This document shows, one piece after another, positions 15,054-16,746 of a stretch of DNA of 16,746 nt (the stretch's first letter is position 1; each line of letters opens with the position of its first letter). Origin of the DNA: JAZDKP01 sp043802925 (GTDB lineage: Bacteria; Fibrobacterota; OXYB2-FULL-49-7; JAEUSG01). The translations under genes and the position numbers were made by a program. The stretch lies in NCBI GenBank assembly GCA_043802925.1, contig JAZDKP010000051.1, forward strand, positions 1 through 16,746. The letters run 5' to 3'. The notes under the pieces were generated by a model that had not been told where the DNA came from, did no database searches, and saw only the letters and a list, made by a program, of their open reading frames with translations.

Positions 15054-15359
15054 TCAGGTGAAAAAGAGCGAACGGACTGTTTTTTTTCCCGCGTGCGCGT
15101 TGATTTTCTGTATAATGTCGTCCTTGAAGAAAGCGAGCTGGCTGCGCCAGGCCGCGGTCTTGACATGGACAAACAGGACCCCTCCCTTGATATCGACCGG
15201 CGACGTGTGCTCGGCGACTTTGGCGCCCACGATTTTTTCCCAATCCGCAATGGCCGCGTATTCGCGCGCCTTTTTTTCGAGCCCGGTGTCCTTGAGCATT
15301 TGCGCCAGGACGTCGCCCAGGGGTACGGGTTCGCTGCATTTGCGGCGCGGCCGGTTCAC
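15054..15359 (-). CDS. dciA: DciA family (DUF721) replicative helicase loader/activator
   Basis: The product is 101 residues starting from a GTG at 15359, 1 nt after the recF stop. GGAGG at 15369-15373, inside the recF end, lies 9 nt upstream and decides this start over longer open frame upstream. Family features are PLGDVLAQML near the N-terminus, the W40-EKIVGAKVAEHTSP block, GVLFVHV and the AAWRSQLAFFKDDIIQKIN segment (69-87). DciA loads or activates the replicative helicase DnaB in bacteria without DnaC/DnaI. The gene commonly sits between recF and gyrB, as here. Confidence 0.88.
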   Translation of the reverse strand: MNRPRRKCSEPVPLGDVLAQMLKDTGLEKKAREYAAIADWEKIVGAKVAEHTSPVDIKGGVLFVHVKTAAWRSQLAFFKDDIIQKINAHAGKKTVRSLFFT

Positions 15360-15360
15360 G

Positions 15361-16449
15361 TTAAAGGGCCTCCAGGACGTTGTGGATGACGCGGAACCCG
15401 GCATGGTCAGCCTTGAGCGGGAACTCGGGGAGCTTGGGCACCGCGGCGAAAATCTGATGCCGCTCCGAGAGCGTGGCCACCAGGGCCTCGCTGCGGCGGC
15501 TGTCGAGCTCGGAGAACATGTCGTCGAGCAGCAGCACGCCCGGTTCGCCGGTGAGGTCGTCAAGCAAATCCACGCCCGCCAGCTTGATTGAGAGCGAGAG
15601 GGAGCGGAGCTGGCCGCGCGAAGCGTACCGGCGGGCGTCGCGGCCGTTGAGACGCACGAGAAGGTCGTCGCGGTGGGGCCCACAGAGCGTGACGCCAAAG
15701 GCCGTTTCGCGGGCGCGGGCCCGCTCAAACTCGGCCGCGAGGGCGGCCTCGCCCCCGGCCGCGTCCGCGGCCGGCGCCGGCCGGAGCGTGAGCTCGGGGG
15801 TTTCGCGGCGGTCGGTGATGGCGGAAAGGTGCCGGACGGCGTAGGGCAGGAGTCTGTCAAGGAACGCCTGGCGTTTGAACCGGATGTCGGCCCCGAGCCG
15901 GATGAGCTCTCGTGTGAGCACCGAAAGATACCGCGCATCAGGCGCGCCGGAGCGGAGATAGGCGTTCCGCTGGGCAAGGGTCCGGTTATAGTCGCACAGA
16001 GAGATAAAATAACTAATATCCGCCTGTGATAAAAGGATATTCAGGGTGCGCCGGCGCTCGGACGGAGGCCCGGAAATGAGCTGCAGATCATCCGGGGAAA
16101 AGCTCACTACCGGGGCCGCGCCCACGAGTTCGGCCGCGGATTTTAACGGCGCCTGGTTCACGGAAAATCCGTGTTTTTCCGCGCTGCCATATGCCTCCAC
16201 TTGGCGGGGGTTTCCGGCTGCCAGCCACTCTGATTTCAGCGTGAATTTTTCCGTATCAAAGCGAACGAGGTCCGCGATATGCGCGCCCCGCTGGGATTTT
16301 CCGATGGCGAGGAAGAAGAGGGCCTCGAGGAGGTTGGTTTTTCCGGATCCGTTTTTGCCGAAGAGGAGGTTGAAGCGGGGGTGCGGGGTGATGTGCGCGT
16401 CCTGGAAGTTGCGGAAGTTGGAGAGGGCGAGATGCGTGAGGCGGGCCAT
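15361..16449 (-). CDS. recF: DNA replication and repair protein RecF
   Basis: RecF is an SMC-like ATPase that acts with RecO and RecR to load RecA at gaps in DNA. The 362-residue product has the N-terminal LTHLALSNFRNF, Walker A GKNGSGKT (31-38), FSPDDLQLI and GPPSERRR (117-134), GPHRDD (257-262), the ABC signature region YASRGQLRSLS (275-285) and Walker B VLLLDD (305-310) with SELD (313-316). ATG 16449 puts the first strand at the N-terminus as in homologues. An open frame continues upstream to 16638 but codes for unrelated residues. The ribosome-binding AAGGA lies about 12 nt upstream inside a hairpin. Confidence 0.96.
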   Translation of the reverse strand: MARLTHLALSNFRNFQDAHITPHPRFNLLFGKNGSGKTNLLEALFFLAIGKSQRGAHIADLVRFDTEKFTLKSEWLAAGNPRQVEAYGSAEKHGFSVNQAPLKSAAELVGAAPVVSFSPDDLQLISGPPSERRRTLNILLSQADISYFISLCDYNRTLAQRNAYLRSGAPDARYLSVLTRELIRLGADIRFKRQAFLDRLLPYAVRHLSAITDRRETPELTLRPAPAADAAGGEAALAAEFERARARETAFGVTLCGPHRDDLLVRLNGRDARRYASRGQLRSLSLSIKLAGVDLLDDLTGEPGVLLLDDMFSELDSRRSEALVATLSERHQIFAAVPKLPEFPLKADHAGFRVIHNVLEAL

Positions 16450-16450
16450 G

Positions 16451-16483
16451 GAAAAAAGATATTCCTTCGGGGAAGGGGATATC
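16451..16483 (-). promoter_or_regulatory. hairpin plus T-run over the recF ribosome-binding site
   Basis: Read on the minus strand, GATAT-CC-CCTTC (16483 down to 16472) pairs with GAAGG-A-ATATC (16468 down to 16458) around a CCC loop. Six T residues follow at 16457-16452, then C and the recF ATG. The AAGGA that should serve as Shine-Dalgarno lies in the 3' arm. The structure resembles an intrinsic terminator or an attenuator that would also hide the ribosome-binding site. Confidence 0.5.
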
Positions 16484-16526
16484 AAGGGGCCGATTCGTTT
16501 TAATCGGGGCTCCGCCCCGGACCCCG

Positions 16527-16563
16527 CCCCATTTCTTTTTGCAGGCCCCAAAAAGAAATGGGG
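16527..16563. repeat. perfect 15-bp inverted repeat
   Basis: The left arm CCCCATTTCTTTTTG (16527-16541) and right arm CAAAAAGAAATGGGG (16549-16563) are perfect complements around a 7-nt CAGGCCC loop. The arm downstream (about 16565-16577, AAAGAAAAAGGGG) partly imitates the right arm, so alternative pairings are possible. Long perfect stems in gene-free DNA are typical of dispersed intergenic repeats or transcription terminators; which applies cannot be told from one copy. Confidence 0.75.
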
Positions 16564-16598
16564 GAAAGAAAAAGGGGCTTTAAGAACCCGCCGGACTC

Positions 16599-16650
16599 GC
16601 CCCCGCATCTTGTACGGACGCACGGCGTGCGTCCGCACAGATGCGGGGGC
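16599..16650. repeat. long two-part inverted repeat (12 + 9 bp)
   Basis: The outer arms GCCCCCGCATCT (16599-16610) and AGATGCGGGGGC (16639-16650) and the inner arms CGGACGCAC (16615-16623) and GTGCGTCCG (16627-16635) are perfect complements. A GGC loop closes the hairpin and a small asymmetric internal loop (4 and 3 nt) separates the two stems. The result is a near-continuous hairpin of more than 20 pairs. No T-run follows on either strand, so a simple terminator is unlikely. Confidence 0.75.
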
Positions 16651-16674
16651 TCAAACAACGGCGGATTTGGATTT

Positions 16675-16692
16675 GTCCGCCTGTCGGCGGAC
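16675..16692 (+). terminator. possible intrinsic terminator hairpin (plus strand)
   Basis: GTCCGCC (16675-16681) pairs perfectly with GGCGGAC (16686-16692) around TGTC. It is followed on the plus strand by TTTTGATTTTAT. That is the form of a rho-independent terminator with an imperfect U-tract. No plus-strand gene ends just before it, so it may instead belong to the repeat cluster. Confidence 0.35.
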
Positions 16693-16746
16693 TTTTGATT
16701 TTATCGGGACACTATATAAAACCGTCTGGCTGGTTGGGCCGGTTGA

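Larger units (their letters stand above)
16484..16746. other. gene-free region upstream of recF, rich in inverted repeats
   Basis: No convincing gene is present from 16450 to the right edge. dnaN, the usual neighbour of recF, is not seen. Besides the larger repeats listed separately, CCGATT (16490-16495) pairs with AATCGG (16502-16507). The overlapping CGGGGC (16505-16510) pairs with GCCCCG (16514-16519), so the two are mutually exclusive. Toward the edge (16693-16720) the sequence turns AT-rich (TTTTGATTTTAT, then CTATATAAAA), where a promoter could lie, but no -35/-10 pair has good spacing on either strand. Confidence 0.6.

Noticed and set aside
15380..15391. DnaA-box-like TCATCCACA (minus strand), possible oriC
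   Set aside because: A single copy with one mismatch inside recF coding sequence; no cluster and no AT-rich unwinding region nearby.
16450..16638. Upstream extension of recF to 16638
   Set aside because: The extension runs through the inverted-repeat region and precedes the conserved RecF N-terminus at 16449.

Overview
The window is a bacterial chromosome segment of fairly high GC. It holds two convergent blocks of mostly housekeeping genes. All plus-strand genes lie on the left (about 0.3-11.7 kb) and all minus-strand genes on the right (about 11.7-16.4 kb), apart from a partial minus-strand gene at the extreme left edge. No tRNA, rRNA, CRISPR array, insertion sequence or prophage gene is visible. 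The taxon cannot be fixed from the sequence alone. A site-2 protease of the two-PDZ RseP type, a DciA-type helicase-loader gene next to recF and gyrB, and a GyrB without the enterobacterial insertion fit a non-proteobacterial Gram-negative lineage, perhaps of the Fibrobacterota/FCB type. That placement is inference only.

Left block, plus strand. A good sigma70-like promoter (223-252) precedes rplM-rpsI. After a hairpin-containing spacer come rpsB-tsf-pyrH. An AT-rich spacer with a near-perfect Shine-Dalgarno then leads to frr-uppS-cdsA-dxr-rseP. This is the widely conserved translation / UMP kinase / ribosome recycling / lipid-carrier / isoprenoid / site-2 protease order. From tsf onward most junctions are 1-11 nt gaps or overlaps, so translational coupling is likely.

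The conserved order then changes. Directly behind rseP, with 1-nt gaps, lie a soluble histidine kinase (degenerate receiver, PAS, HisKA, HATPase) and a response regulator whose output is a second GHKL-type ATPase similar to anti-sigma-factor kinases, not a DNA-binding domain. prmC, the release-factor glutamine methyltransferase, follows. This rseP-kinase-regulator arrangement is the most interesting part of the window, because it could join a membrane proteolysis pathway to a partner-switching type of output.

Right block, minus strand, read right to left: recF, dciA (DUF721), gyrB, a NYN-nuclease/OST-HTH (LOTUS) protein and a GNAT acetyltransferase. The first three are the replication-initiation neighbourhood (dnaA and dnaN are not in the window). 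The last two are accessory; the GNAT gene is visibly more AT-rich. It ends tail to tail with prmC, overlapping by 4 nt, with no terminator between them. Upstream of recF about 300 bp contains no gene but a dense set of inverted repeats. One is a hairpin plus T-run placed exactly over the recF ribosome-binding site.
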